From assembly GCA_963665495.1 (NCBI GenBank), contig OY762289.1:2232001-2296000 (forward strand): a stretch of DNA of 64,000 nucleotides, in the 5' to 3' direction. Position 1 is the stretch's first letter. Each line of letters begins with the position of its first letter. Below the pieces are notes generated by a model that was given only the letters and a program-made list of their open reading frames with translations, was not told the DNA's origin and did no database searches. This document shows, one piece after another, positions 35,507 to 44,600 of this stretch. The position numbers were made by a program, and so were the translations under genes. The stretch is from G963665495 sp963665495 (GTDB taxonomy: Bacteria > Desulfobacterota > Desulfovibrionia > Desulfovibrionales > Desulfovibrionaceae).

Positions 35507-36437
35507 CCGCATTGTGCGGAATTTGCTCTGGCTTCCGCTGTTGTTTTTGCTGGTCTGCTGCTCGAATGCGGTAGCCAAAACCAATACTGCCGGGACATCC
35601 GCAACATCTGATGCCCCGGTTTTACGTATCGTATACTGTGCCGGTTCCACCGGACACTTCCAGCCTTGTCCCACCTGAGGCGGTAAAACGCTAGGCGGGC
35701 TGGCCCGGCGGGCCACTTATTTTGATATGTTGCGTGCAGAACCCGTTGCTGACCGGACATTGTTCATCGCGGGAGCGGATGAATTCATCCCCCGGCACCC
35801 GGATCGGCCAAAACCTTCCATCGTCTTTGCGGACGATTTGCTGACGGCGTATGAAATGTTGGATTACAACAGAGTCTATATTTCAGAACAGGAAAACAAC
35901 TGGTTTTCCGAGTATGCGCATAAGCCCGAACCCGCAAGTTTCAAGACGGTGGGTCAACACGTCGTTACCGATACGTTCATGATCGGCGGCAATGCCATCG
36001 GCGTGGTGCAATTTCCCTACCTGCCCTTTGGCCAGGACGACCCGACTTTTGACATGATTCAAGAGGTGGTTTCTGCGGCCAAAGCGTTGAAGCCGTCCGT
36101 CAAACTCGTTGTCGGCATCAGCAACTGGGGCAGAAGATGCGAACTCAATTTCCTGACCAATACGGATCCGGTTTTAGACATTCTGCTTGGCGCCGGACCG
36201 GGCAGAGGCATGAAGGGCGAACTTGCCGGAAAACAGAAGCACACCTTCTGGACGCGTTCCGAACGCAACGGCAAATACATGAACGTCATCAACGTACTCG
36301 CCTGGCCCACTGAGGCGTCCGAAAAGAACTGGACCATCGGCCAGAACATTACGGATTCCGTTGATCCGTTGACCTTTCAGATCGCCAGTCATCCGGATTA
36401 CTCTGGTCTGTTCGAAGATAAACAGTTTAAAAATTAA
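35499..36437 (+). CDS. UshA-like selenoprotein with in-frame UGA (selenocysteine)
   Basis: The 313-codon frame contains one TGA (codon 60, 35676-35678) between PCPT and GGKTLGGLARRA. The reading frame and family similarity continue across it, and the Cys-x-x-U position fits a redox or metal-binding site. The LGGLARRAT block is characteristic of UshA/SoxB-like metallophosphoesterase relatives, and a selenoprotein branch of this family has been reported in deltaproteobacteria (recalled). A signal peptide (LLWLPLLFLLVCCSNAVA) sends it to the periplasm, possibly as a lipoprotein through Cys20/21. AAGGAG (35486-35491) lies seven bases before ATG 35499. If UGA were a stop, the product would be only 59 residues. 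Enzymatic role unknown. Confidence 0.85.
35676..35714 (+). promoter_or_regulatory. Selenocysteine UGA and candidate bacterial SECIS hairpin
   Basis: UGA 35676-35678 is followed by a GC-rich hairpin: GGCCC (35702-35706), loop GGC, GGGCC (35710-35714). An alternative pairing GGGC/GCCC lies at 35697-35706. A stem-loop at this distance, with G in the apical loop, is what SelB requires. Exact folding was not computed. Confidence 0.6.
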
Positions 36438-36499
36438 CCACTACCCGTCGGGCTCTTGTTTCGCGCCCGGCGTGGTGGCGAAAACAGGAAATACGGTTA

Positions 36500-37333
36500 G
36501 TGAGTATGTACGTTTTTCATAAAATGCACGGATCTGGAAATGATTTCGTGCTCTTTGATAACCGCAAGGCCCAGGTTCCTCAGGAAAAAATGTCCGAATG
36601 GGCAGCCAAGCTCTGCCCTCGCGGCTTCGGCATCGGCGCGGACGGCTGTATTTTTCTGGAACCGGCTCCCGAAGGCAGCGGACTGGCTTTTGTCTGGCAT
36701 TTTTACAATGCCGATGGTTCGCGCGCCGAAATGTGCGGCAATGCTTCGCGTTGCGCCACCAAGCTCGCCGTCGAACTTGGCTTCGCCGGCCCTGAACTCA
36801 CTTTCGGTACGGATGCCGGCCCCATCAAAGGCAAAATCCTTGACGGCGGCCGCGAAGTCAAAGTCCAGCTGACGCAGCCCAAGGATGAGGCACTCTCCTT
36901 CCCTCTCGAGCTGGACGGCAAAACCGTAACCGCCCATTTTGCCAATACAGGCGTTCCCCATACGGTTATTTTTCAGGACAACCTGGACGAGCTGGACATC
37001 CCGAAACTGGGCGCAGCCGTGCGCTACCACGAACATTTTGCTCCCAAAGGCACCAACGCCAATTTCGCGCAGGTCGTAGACCGGTCGCACATTCGCCTGC
37101 GGACATACGAACGCGGCGTAGAGGCCGAAACCTATGCCTGCGGTACGGGCGCCGCGGCCACGGCGCTTCTGGCCAATCGTCTCGGTCTTACCGATGACCA
37201 GGTGACCATTACCACATCAGGCGGGGAAAACCTTGCCATTTCCCTGGAAGATGGTGCCGTATTTTTAACCGGCAAGGCAATCAAAGTGTATTCCGGCGAA
37301 CTCGATCCCGCTTCAGTGGGGCTCGAGTCCTGA
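36500..37333 (+). CDS. dapF: Diaminopimelate epimerase
   Basis: This 277-residue protein contains both catalytic cysteines: C79 in EMCGNASRC and C214 in ACGTGAAAT. It converts LL- to meso-diaminopimelate for lysine and peptidoglycan. GTG 36500 is used here because AGGA lies about 11 bases upstream; ATG 36506, two codons later, is equally possible. dapA follows 92 bases downstream, so two steps of the pathway are adjacent. Confidence 0.97.
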   Translation: MSMYVFHKMHGSGNDFVLFDNRKAQVPQEKMSEWAAKLCPRGFGIGADGCIFLEPAPEGSGLAFVWHFYNADGSRAEMCGNASRCATKLAVELGFAGPELTFGTDAGPIKGKILDGGREVKVQLTQPKDEALSFPLELDGKTVTAHFANTGVPHTVIFQDNLDELDIPKLGAAVRYHEHFAPKGTNANFAQVVDRSHIRLRTYERGVEAETYACGTGAAATALLANRLGLTDDQVTITTSGGENLAISLEDGAVFLTGKAIKVYSGELDPASVGLES

Positions 37334-37425
37334 TTTACGTTACTTTTTAACTTCGCAGACTGCCGCGCCACCCGCCGCGAGCACGCCTGCCAACCTGCTC
37401 ACTGCAACCTTAAAAGGAGGCTGCC

Positions 37426-38304
37426 ATGCAATTGAAGGGCGCTTATTCAGCCCTGGTGACCCCTTTCTCGAACGGCACCGTCGACGAAGAGGCCTACCGG
37501 GCACTGATCGACTGGCAGATCGAAAAAGGTATCGACGGCCTGGTCGCCGTTGGCACTACTGGTGAATCCGCTACGTTGTCGCATGATGAACATCAAAAAG
37601 TCATAAAAATATGCGTGGAGCAGGCTAAAGGCAAAGTCCCCGTCATCGCCGGAACAGGCGGCAATGACACCCGCGAAGCCATTGAGCTGACAAAATTCGC
37701 AAAGTCCGCCGGTGCGGACGTCTCCTTACAGGTGACGCCTTATTACAACAAACCTTCGCAGGAAGGACTCGTCCAGCATTTCAAGGCCATCGCCAAAGCG
37801 GCGCCCATGCCCCAGCTCATTTACAACGTGCCCGGGCGTACGAGCCTGAATATCCTGCCCTCGACTCTGGCAAGACTGTTCAAGGAAGTCCCCGAGGTCA
37901 TCGGCGTCAAAGAAGCCACGGGCAATCTGCGCCAGGTATCCGAAGTCGTCGAATACTGCGGTCCGGATTTCCAGGTGCTTTCGGGTGATGATTTTACCGT
38001 ACTGCCCCTGCTTGCCGTGGGTGGCTGCGGCGTCATCTCCGTGGTGTCCAACATTGTCCCGGACATGATGGCCGGCATGTGCAAAGCCTGGTTCGAAGGC
38101 AACATTGCGGAAGCGCAGCGCCTGCACTACGCCATGGGCCCCCTGAACCGCGCCATGTTTATCGAAACCAATCCGGTTCCCGTCAAGATCGCCCTGCATC
38201 TGATGGGCAAGATGGGCCCGGAACTGCGCCTGCCTCTGGTCGGACTGATGCCTGAAAATCAGGCAAAACTGGAAGCAACCTTGAAAGAAGCCAAGCTGAT
38301 TTAA
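37426..38304 (+). CDS. dapA: 4-hydroxy-tetrahydrodipicolinate synthase
   Basis: This 292-residue enzyme has the Schiff-base K162 (GVKEATG), proton-relay Y133 and Y107 (PYYNKPS), and R138 (NVPGRTS), aligned with the E. coli numbering. GTTGESAT near residue 44 binds pyruvate. AAAGGAGG precedes the ATG at 37426. It commits aspartate semialdehyde and pyruvate to lysine/diaminopimelate synthesis. A perfect terminator follows. Same strand as dapF, so co-expression is likely. Confidence 0.97.
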   Translation: MQLKGAYSALVTPFSNGTVDEEAYRALIDWQIEKGIDGLVAVGTTGESATLSHDEHQKVIKICVEQAKGKVPVIAGTGGNDTREAIELTKFAKSAGADVSLQVTPYYNKPSQEGLVQHFKAIAKAAPMPQLIYNVPGRTSLNILPSTLARLFKEVPEVIGVKEATGNLRQVSEVVEYCGPDFQVLSGDDFTVLPLLAVGGCGVISVVSNIVPDMMAGMCKAWFEGNIAEAQRLHYAMGPLNRAMFIETNPVPVKIALHLMGKMGPELRLPLVGLMPENQAKLEATLKEAKLI

Positions 38305-38311
38305 TTAAACA

Positions 38312-38349
38312 ACCGCTCCGGTTGCCTTCCGAAAACCGGAGCGGTTTTT
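38312..38349 (+). terminator. Intrinsic terminator of dapA
   Basis: Perfect 12-bp stem ACCGCTCCGGTT (38312-38323)/AACCGGAGCGGT (38334-38345), 10-base loop, T run to 38349. Begins eight bases after the stop codon. Confidence 0.93.
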
Positions 38350-38475
38350 CATCTAAAACCCGCTGTCCTTTAATTCTCCCCGGAAACTATTCCGTCCTTG
38401 ACAGTCTGCCAAACGCGATGTACCACCTTTCTCGTAGTTTCCGGATTCAACTGAACTTTTCTGGAATCTCTATCC

Positions 38476-39015
38476 ATGCCAAAAAAAACAAGCGCCATTT
38501 TCGGCTCTCTGCTGCTGCACGAAGGCCTCATATCCGAAGAACAGCTTGAGAAAGCTCTCAAGCTGCAACAGCGCCACCATCCTGATCGTCTACTGGGCAA
38601 TATCCTCGCGGATTTCTTTGCTATTTCCAAAAACGACATCGAAGAAATCTTTTTGCGCGAGGTGCTCATGCCCATGGCCAACTCCATTTTCTCGGGCCAG
38701 GTCATGGATATTGCCGCCCAGCTGCCCCAGGTGAAACGCCAGATCAGCTGGATCATGGTAAAACCACTGGAATGCACCAAACACTCGTGCGAATCCATGC
38801 TGCTGAAAAATTCCCCGGAAGGTCTCAACCTGACCTGCAAATTAATGCGGGACAGGCTGGTTCTTCGCGTGCGCCTCGACATCGGACTCCATGACGGCGA
38901 ATGCCGCCCCATTTACTCCATGTTTACCTATGACGTTCGGGAAAAAAAGCTGACCATCAAGGATAGTGAAGCGTCCGCACTCCGCCATGAAATTGACTGG
39001 CTTTTAAACACCTGA
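38476..39015 (+). CDS. Hypothetical protein with MshEN/GspE-N-like domain
   Basis: This 179-residue protein begins with a segment resembling the N-terminal domain of type II secretion/pilus ATPases: FGSLLLHEGLISEEQLEKAL (~9-28) and LLGNILADFFAISKNDIEEI (~38-57). MshEN domains of this kind can bind cyclic-di-GMP, but the usual Arg before the first LG-type turn is replaced here, so binding is uncertain. There is no ATPase domain. The remaining ~110 residues are unrecognised. It is 25 bases upstream of a Memo-like gene on the same strand and is probably co-transcribed. Confidence 0.7.
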   Translation: MPKKTSAIFGSLLLHEGLISEEQLEKALKLQQRHHPDRLLGNILADFFAISKNDIEEIFLREVLMPMANSIFSGQVMDIAAQLPQVKRQISWIMVKPLECTKHSCESMLLKNSPEGLNLTCKLMRDRLVLRVRLDIGLHDGECRPIYSMFTYDVREKKLTIKDSEASALRHEIDWLLNT

Positions 39016-39040
39016 CCCCTCCGGGAAGAGGAAACGCCAC

Positions 39041-40273
39041 ATGAATGAAAGCGTTTCGGGTACCCTGCTGCCCCGAGTCCGTATCGACCTCGAATTTATT
39101 CCCATTACCCACGAACAACAGCAGCTGGTTCTTGTGCGCGACCACCTCGGACTGGTGGCGGAAGGTCAGGCGTTACCGGGCTATGCTTTCAGGCTCCTCC
39201 AGGTCCTCAACAATTCGCGGGATGCCGATGCGCTTCGTGAAGCCATGGGGCAAATGACCCAGGGCCGTGTGATCACCCAGGCCGAAGTACTTTCTTTTCT
39301 CAACGAACTGGATGCCGCTTTTCTGCTGGAAACACCTCATTTCGCGGAAGCTTACGCCGATCTGGTCGAAAAATTCAATGCCGCTCCTGTCCGCCCGTGC
39401 GCCCTTTGCGGCCGGGCGTATCCGGAAGAGAAAAACGAACTCATCTCCTGGATGGATGCCATTTTTGCCGAACAGACCTTGCAGGAAGCGCCTGCAACGC
39501 CGCCCAAAGCGCTTGTCGCCCCGCACATCGACCCGCCGGTGGCAGCGCGTGTTTATGCCAACGCATACGCGCAGTTACGTCAGGCTCGGCCGGAACGGAT
39601 CATCGTTCTCGGCGTGGGCCATCAGCTTACGCAAGGCATGTTTTGCCTGACTCGAAAATCTTTTGCCACTCCCCTGGGCACCGTTTCCTGCGACACCGCG
39701 GCAGTGGATAGGCTGCAAGCTGCCGGACAGCCCATTTCCGGCGGCATTGCCGGCAATGACTTTTGCCACAGGTCCGAACATTCCATCGAATTTCAGATCC
39801 TATTTCTGCAGCATCTGCTGCCCGCCGGCTCTTTTTCCATCATCCCTGTGCTTTGCGGCTCCCCCCAGATTCATCTGCGGGAGTTTTCCCGAACGGCGTT
39901 CACACAGCTTTGCGGGCCCGTACTCGAAACGCTTTCCGAACTGGCGCAGGATCCACACACACTGGTGGTCACCGGCGTGGATCTGTCCCATATCGGTTTA
40001 AAATTCGGCCATGACAAACCAGCCACAGAGCTTGAAGCCGAGACCACTGCCCATGATACGGCTCTGGTCGATAGCGTTGCCGCCGGCAATGCAAACGAGT
40101 TCTGGATGGAATCGGCCCGGGTCAAAGACAGGTACAATGTCTGCGGTTTCTCCGCCCTGGCCACGTTGCTGGAGATACTCCCCGGGGCAACAGGCCGCCT
40201 TCTGGATTACGGACTCTGGCACGAGGAACCGACCCAGTCCGGCGTCAGCTTTGCGGCGCTGACCTTGTCCTGA
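39041..40273 (+). CDS. Memo-like protein (AmmeMemoRadiSam system protein B)
   Basis: This 410-residue protein has a C-terminal Memo domain (~150-405) with APHIDPPVAARVYANAY, SEHSIEFQILFLQ, GVDLSHIG and a late Cys (YNVCGFSALATLLE), corresponding to the metal-binding His/Cys sites of the family. The N-terminal ~145 residues are additional and contain a helical region and CALCGRAYPEE. Memo proteins are usually encoded with AMMECR1 and radical SAM genes; neither is adjacent, so the partner set may be elsewhere. Metal-binding oxidation activity is known for the family, but the substrate is unresolved. Confidence 0.85.
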   Translation: MNESVSGTLLPRVRIDLEFIPITHEQQQLVLVRDHLGLVAEGQALPGYAFRLLQVLNNSRDADALREAMGQMTQGRVITQAEVLSFLNELDAAFLLETPHFAEAYADLVEKFNAAPVRPCALCGRAYPEEKNELISWMDAIFAEQTLQEAPATPPKALVAPHIDPPVAARVYANAYAQLRQARPERIIVLGVGHQLTQGMFCLTRKSFATPLGTVSCDTAAVDRLQAAGQPISGGIAGNDFCHRSEHSIEFQILFLQHLLPAGSFSIIPVLCGSPQIHLREFSRTAFTQLCGPVLETLSELAQDPHTLVVTGVDLSHIGLKFGHDKPATELEAETTAHDTALVDSVAAGNANEFWMESARVKDRYNVCGFSALATLLEILPGATGRLLDYGLWHEEPTQSGVSFAALTLS

Positions 40274-40412
40274 TACGCCTGAGCAGACGCCCCATAGTCG
40301 ACTCTCTCAGGAAAAATGTCATTTTCCTTTCTCTTTTATACGTATTGTGCTATGAGTAAATAGCTTTCGAGTTTCATTACCTGTTATCCTTAGAACAAGG
40401 AGAATGTTCGTA

Positions 40413-41462
40413 ATGGCTGATATCAGTACGTTGTTAGGAAACGAGGCGGAAAGTTTACTCACCCATCAGTGTAAAACCGTATCCAAAGATCTTCTCCATC
40501 TGCCTGGTCCGGATTACGTGGACCGTATTATGAGCCAGTCGGACCGCAAGGTGCCCGTACTGCGCAACATGCAGACCATTTTCAATTCAGGCCGCCTGGG
40601 CGGAACGGGCTATGTGTCCATCCTTCCTGTGGACCAGGGCATCGAACACTCTGCCGGTGCTTCATTCGCACCCAACCCACTGTATTTCGACCCGGAAAAT
40701 ATCGTGAAACTCGCCATTGAAGGCGGCTGCAACATGGTATGCTCCACCCTCGGCGTGCTGGGCTCCGTATCGCGAAAGTACGCGCATAAGATTCCTTTTC
40801 TGCTCAAATTCAACCACAACGAACTCCTCAGCTACCCTACTACCCATGATCAGATCCCATTCGCGTCCATAGACCAGGCTTTTGACATGGGCGCCATTGC
40901 CGTCGGGGCAACCATTTACTTCGGATCCGATACCTGCGAACACCAGATCCGGGAAATCTCCCGCGCTTTTGAACATGCGCATGAACTGGGTATGGTCACC
41001 TTCCTCTGGGCCTACCTGCGCAACCCGGCTTTCAAAAAAGACGGAATCGATTACCATCTATCCGCGGATCTTAGCGGTCAGGCCAATCATCTGGCCGCCA
41101 CATTGCAGGCAGATATCGTCAAACAAAAGCAGCCGGAAAACAACGGCGGCTATACTGCCCTGAATTTCGGCAAAACCGATCCCAGAGTCTACTCCGAACT
41201 GACCACCGACCATCCGATCGACCTGACCCGCTATCAGGTAATCAATTGCTACATGGGACGCGCCGGGCTCATCAATTCCGGAGGAGGTTCCGGCAAAAAC
41301 GACTTGGCACAAGCCGTACGTACGGCCGTTATCAACAAACGCGCAGGCGGGATGGGACTTATCTCCGGGCGCAAAGCTTTTCAGCGGCCCATGGCGGAAG
41401 GCGTGGAATTGCTCAACGCCATTCAGGACGTCTATCTTGCGCCTGAAATAACGCTGGCCTAG
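40413..41462 (+). CDS. fbaB: Class I fructose-bisphosphate aldolase (DhnA/FbaB type)
   Basis: This 349-residue protein matches the DhnA/FbaB group, not the metal-dependent class II enzymes. Supporting motifs are SILPVDQGIEHSAG, PFLLKFNHNELLSY (a candidate region for the Schiff-base lysine) and INSGGGSGKNDLAQAV (phosphate binding). ATG 40413 is chosen because AAGGAG (40397-40402) lies ten bases upstream, while the earlier ATG 40404 is too close. It cleaves fructose-1,6-bisphosphate in glycolysis or gluconeogenesis. It is transcribed alone, with a strong hairpin after the gene. Confidence 0.93.
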   Translation: MADISTLLGNEAESLLTHQCKTVSKDLLHLPGPDYVDRIMSQSDRKVPVLRNMQTIFNSGRLGGTGYVSILPVDQGIEHSAGASFAPNPLYFDPENIVKLAIEGGCNMVCSTLGVLGSVSRKYAHKIPFLLKFNHNELLSYPTTHDQIPFASIDQAFDMGAIAVGATIYFGSDTCEHQIREISRAFEHAHELGMVTFLWAYLRNPAFKKDGIDYHLSADLSGQANHLAATLQADIVKQKQPENNGGYTALNFGKTDPRVYSELTTDHPIDLTRYQVINCYMGRAGLINSGGGSGKNDLAQAVRTAVINKRAGGMGLISGRKAFQRPMAEGVELLNAIQDVYLAPEITLA

Positions 41463-41474
41463 AATCTCTTTTTT

Positions 41475-41513
41475 ATGCAATATGCCGGATTCCGGCGAAC
41501 CGGCATATTGCAT
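41475..41513. repeat. Perfect 14-bp hairpin between fbaB and fur-like gene
   Basis: Arms ATGCAATATGCCGG (41475-41488) and CCGGCATATTGCAT (41500-41513), 11-base loop. It starts 13 bases after the aldolase stop and could terminate transcription, although no downstream T run is present; a T run precedes it instead. Confidence 0.8.
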
Positions 41514-41612
41514 TGACAAAAATGGTGGAGAAGACGCACTGCAGGTCTTGTCGGCTTCGAATCTCTTTGTTAATGTTCGGAAAAGTACTAACCGAAACAA
41601 GGTATTACATTT

Positions 41613-42059
41613 ATGCTCGATCCCCAGTCCGTCTTCATTAATTATCTGAATTCACAGGGTCTGAAGTTGACTCCGCAGCGCCGTCTCATTCTGGAGGTTT
41701 TCCTGGAAAGCGAGGATCATCTGGCATCTGAAGAGTTATATGAAAAAGTAAAAAAACTGAATCCCGCCATCGGACAGGCCACGGTCTACCGGACCGTGAA
41801 GCTTCTTTCCGATTCAGGAATCGCCAAAGAACTCTATTTTGGTGATGGCGTCGCCCGTTACGAGCCTAAATACGGCCGCAAACACCACGATCATCTCATC
41901 TGCGAGAATTGCGGCAAAAATGTTGAGGTCATAGACGAAAAAATTGAAGAATTGCAGGAAGAACTGGCCAAGCGGCACGGATACGTGCTTACCGGGCACA
42001 GGATGTACTTGTACGGCATCTGCAGCAATTGCCGCAAGACATCGCAATCAGATGAATAG
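41613..42059 (+). CDS. Fur-family metal-responsive regulator
   Basis: This 148-residue protein has an N-terminal winged helix (LTPQRRLILEVF; GQATVYRTVKLLSDSG) and a metal-binding C-terminal domain with HHDH (91-94), C97-x2-C100 and C137-x2-C140. This is the full set of sites for Fur, PerR or Zur; which metal is sensed cannot be read safely. It converges with the feoB gene, and a Fur-box-like palindrome lies before feoA2. This makes an iron-sensing Fur the most likely identity. A strong hairpin separates it from the aldolase gene. Confidence 0.9.
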   Translation: MLDPQSVFINYLNSQGLKLTPQRRLILEVFLESEDHLASEELYEKVKKLNPAIGQATVYRTVKLLSDSGIAKELYFGDGVARYEPKYGRKHHDHLICENCGKNVEVIDEKIEELQEELAKRHGYVLTGHRMYLYGICSNCRKTSQSDE

Positions 42060-42152
42060 GTGGGAAGCTACGGTACCGAACGAGCCTTTTTGTTGACGCC
42101 TCAGTCCTCCGTCAATTCTGTCCGGAGTTTGCAGCACCACAGCATCTGGGCC

Positions 42153-44270
42153 TCATAATAGCCCCCCAAGCTGGTACACTCCGGCAGCCACGACAAACGC
42201 CACCGCCGTATTAAAAACGACGCTGAACAAAGCCCAGCCCCAGGTGCCCGCCTCCTGGCGAATGGCGACAACAGTGACGAAACAGGGGGCGTACAGCAAA
42301 ATGAACAAAATCAAGCTGATCCCTCTCCTGATTGTCCAGGAGGGATCCTTGGCCAGCTGTTCGCCCAGACTCAATTCAACTTCATCGCTCCCCTCCAGCG
42401 AATAGGCTGTGGCCATTGTGGAAACGATAATCTCTTTGGCTGCAACACCGCCAATCAAGGCGATATTCGTTTTCCAATCGAACCCGGCCAGCTCCGAAAC
42501 CCCTTCCAGCGCGACTCCGGCACGGCCGGCAAAGGAATTACGCAATTGCTCGCTGCCACTACTGCTTACTCCTGAAACGGACTCTGCCACGGACGCGCCA
42601 TCGGCAGGCTCTGGCGGCACCTGAGGAAAAGTCATTGCTGCCCAAAGCAGAACGGATATGGCCAGAATGACCGTGCCGGCTTTCTTGATATACTGCCAGG
42701 TACGCTCCCACGTATGAATCAGCATGCCTTGAAGCGTTGGAATACGGTAGGGAGGCAGCTCCATCACAAAGGGCGTGGAAGGCCCCCGGATCACCGTCAT
42801 CCGCAGAATTTTGGCGACCAGCAGCGCAAAGACCCACCCGGCAAGCGTAATGAAAAAAAGAGCCAGGGCTTCCTGGTTCGGAAAAAAGATGCCGGTGAGC
42901 AAAATAAATACGGGCAGCTTGGCTCCACAGGTCATGAAAGGAGCCGTCAATAACGTCGCCAGCTTTTCTCTGCGACTGCGCAACGTACGCGAAGCCATGA
43001 CACCGGGCACGGCGCATCCTCCGCCCACACCGCCGGAAACAATGAACGGCATCACGGACGAACCGTGCAGCCCGAAAATCCGGAAAACCCGGTCGAGCAT
43101 ATAGGCAATCCGCGCCATATACCCGGAGTCTTCCAGAAAAGCTATTTGGAAAAAAATTATCAGTATCAACGGTACAAAGCTCAATACGCCGCCCACGCCG
43201 TCAATGATGCCCGAAACCACAAGCGAACGCAGCAGCCCTTCGGGAATCCATGCTTCTCCCAACCCTGCGAGCCAGCCAAAAAACTGCTCCATCCATCCCA
43301 TGGGTACGTCCCCCAGGGTGAACGTTATCTGATACACGGCGAACAGAACCCCGATCATCAGCAACGGACCAATGAAACGGTGGGTCAGGACGTGATCCAG
43401 GCGGTCCGTTATGGCGATACGCTGGTGCATTGTGTCGCGAGTCAGAACACCTTTTTTGATCATCGCGGAAATGAATCCATAGCGATAATCCGCAATGATG
43501 GCTTCCGGATACGTGTCCAGAGTTACCTGGCAATGCTCGGCGACTTTTGAACTCATATTTTCGAGAACAGTGGAGAGTTCTCCTTGCTTACGTCCCATTG
43601 CCAGAATCTCATCGTCATTTTCCAGATACTTGAGCGCAATCCAGCGGGACGGATAACGATCGGTAAGAAACTGTTTTTCTTCAATCAGCGCAACCATGTC
43701 CGACAGCACCGGATCAAGGTCGGGCCCATAGGAGATTTCAAGGGGCGACCAATGTTTCAACTTATGCTTTTCAGCCTGCAGCATGGCGCTGTCCAGGACC
43801 TTGTCGAGCCCCATATTGGTACGGGCCACGGTTTCAACTACAGGCTGCCCCAACAGCTCGGATAACAGTCTCGCATTGATGGTCATGCCCTGCTTGCGGA
43901 CTTCGTCCATCATATTCAAAGCCAGAACCATGGGCGCGCCAAGCTCCAGAAACTGAACCGTCAAATACAGATTCCGTTCCAGAGTTCCCGCGTTGAGGAC
44001 GTGGACAACAACATCCGGGCGCTCCTCCACAAGATAATTGCGCGCCACAAGTTCTTCTTGCGTATAGGCGGTCAAAGAATACGCACCGGGCAAGTCCACA
44101 ATGTGGAACTCATTTTCGCCACGGGTGACATATCCCTCTTTTTTTTCAACCGTAATGCCCGGGTAATTCCCCACATGCTGCCGGGCCCCGGTCAGGCCGT
44201 TGAACATGGTGGTTTTTCCCGCATTGGGGTTACCCGCGAGAGCAACAAGAATGGTTCTGGGCATCTTCAA
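42153..44270 (-). CDS. feoB: Ferrous iron transporter FeoB
   Basis: This 705-residue membrane GTPase has a G domain with P-loop GNPNAGKTTMFNGLTG (~12-27), switch G3 DLPGAYS, G4 NMMDE, and about ten membrane segments from ~285 to the end. The transport signature GSSVMPFIVSGGVGGGCAVPG is intact. It imports Fe2+ under anoxic conditions. It starts four bases after feoA on the minus strand. A Ser/Gly-rich variable loop (~535-570) is visible. Confidence 0.97.
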   Translation of the reverse strand: MKMPRTILVALAGNPNAGKTTMFNGLTGARQHVGNYPGITVEKKEGYVTRGENEFHIVDLPGAYSLTAYTQEELVARNYLVEERPDVVVHVLNAGTLERNLYLTVQFLELGAPMVLALNMMDEVRKQGMTINARLLSELLGQPVVETVARTNMGLDKVLDSAMLQAEKHKLKHWSPLEISYGPDLDPVLSDMVALIEEKQFLTDRYPSRWIALKYLENDDEILAMGRKQGELSTVLENMSSKVAEHCQVTLDTYPEAIIADYRYGFISAMIKKGVLTRDTMHQRIAITDRLDHVLTHRFIGPLLMIGVLFAVYQITFTLGDVPMGWMEQFFGWLAGLGEAWIPEGLLRSLVVSGIIDGVGGVLSFVPLILIIFFQIAFLEDSGYMARIAYMLDRVFRIFGLHGSSVMPFIVSGGVGGGCAVPGVMASRTLRSRREKLATLLTAPFMTCGAKLPVFILLTGIFFPNQEALALFFITLAGWVFALLVAKILRMTVIRGPSTPFVMELPPYRIPTLQGMLIHTWERTWQYIKKAGTVILAISVLLWAAMTFPQVPPEPADGASVAESVSGVSSSGSEQLRNSFAGRAGVALEGVSELAGFDWKTNIALIGGVAAKEIIVSTMATAYSLEGSDEVELSLGEQLAKDPSWTIRRGISLILFILLYAPCFVTVVAIRQEAGTWGWALFSVVFNTAVAFVVAAGVYQLGGLL

Positions 44271-44273
44271 TCC

Positions 44274-44510
44274 TTACACCAACTCCACAGTGATACTATC
44301 GGCCTCATTGTTACGCAAAGTCAGGGTAAAATCCTTGATTCTCACCGCAACAGGATCTTTCAGGGGCGCACGCCCCACCACTTGTATCTCACTCCCAGGA
44401 ACCAGGCCCATGTCACGAATTCTGCGGCCCAGTTCGCCTTGCGCACCAATAGAAACAATACGCGCCTTCTGTCCTACATGCAGATTGCGCATACACATTG
44501 TCGTACTCAT
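44274..44510 (-). CDS. feoA: FeoA-family protein
   Basis: This 78-residue SH3-like protein contains the family pattern QKARIVSIGAQGELGRRIRD then MGLVPGSEIQVV. FeoA assists FeoB. GGAG lies nine bases upstream of ATG 44510. It is separated from the next upstream gene by a terminator-like hairpin (44536-44571), but the feoA-feoB gap is only three bases, so these two are surely co-transcribed. Confidence 0.95.
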   Translation of the reverse strand: MSTTMCMRNLHVGQKARIVSIGAQGELGRRIRDMGLVPGSEIQVVGRAPLKDPVAVRIKDFTLTLRNNEADSITVELV

Positions 44511-44535
44511 TTACATACTCCATTTCAAGAATAGC

Positions 44536-44571
44536 AAAAGCTCCAGCCGATGTACTCGTACTGGAGCTTTT
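44536..44571. terminator. Hairpin between Cys-rich membrane protein and feoA
   Basis: AAAAGCTCCAG (44536-44546)/CTGGAGCTTTT (44561-44571), 14-base loop. On the minus strand the stem ends in TTTT, so it could partially terminate the upstream transcript inside the feo locus and tune the ratio of FeoAB to the upstream proteins. Confidence 0.65.
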
Positions 44572-44600
44572 AATCAAGCGGGGTTATCCGCCAAACAAGC

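Noticed and set aside
35676..35678. Pseudogene-causing stop in the UshA-like gene
   Set aside because: Everything else is intact, and context and hairpin fit selenocysteine, common in this bacterial group.
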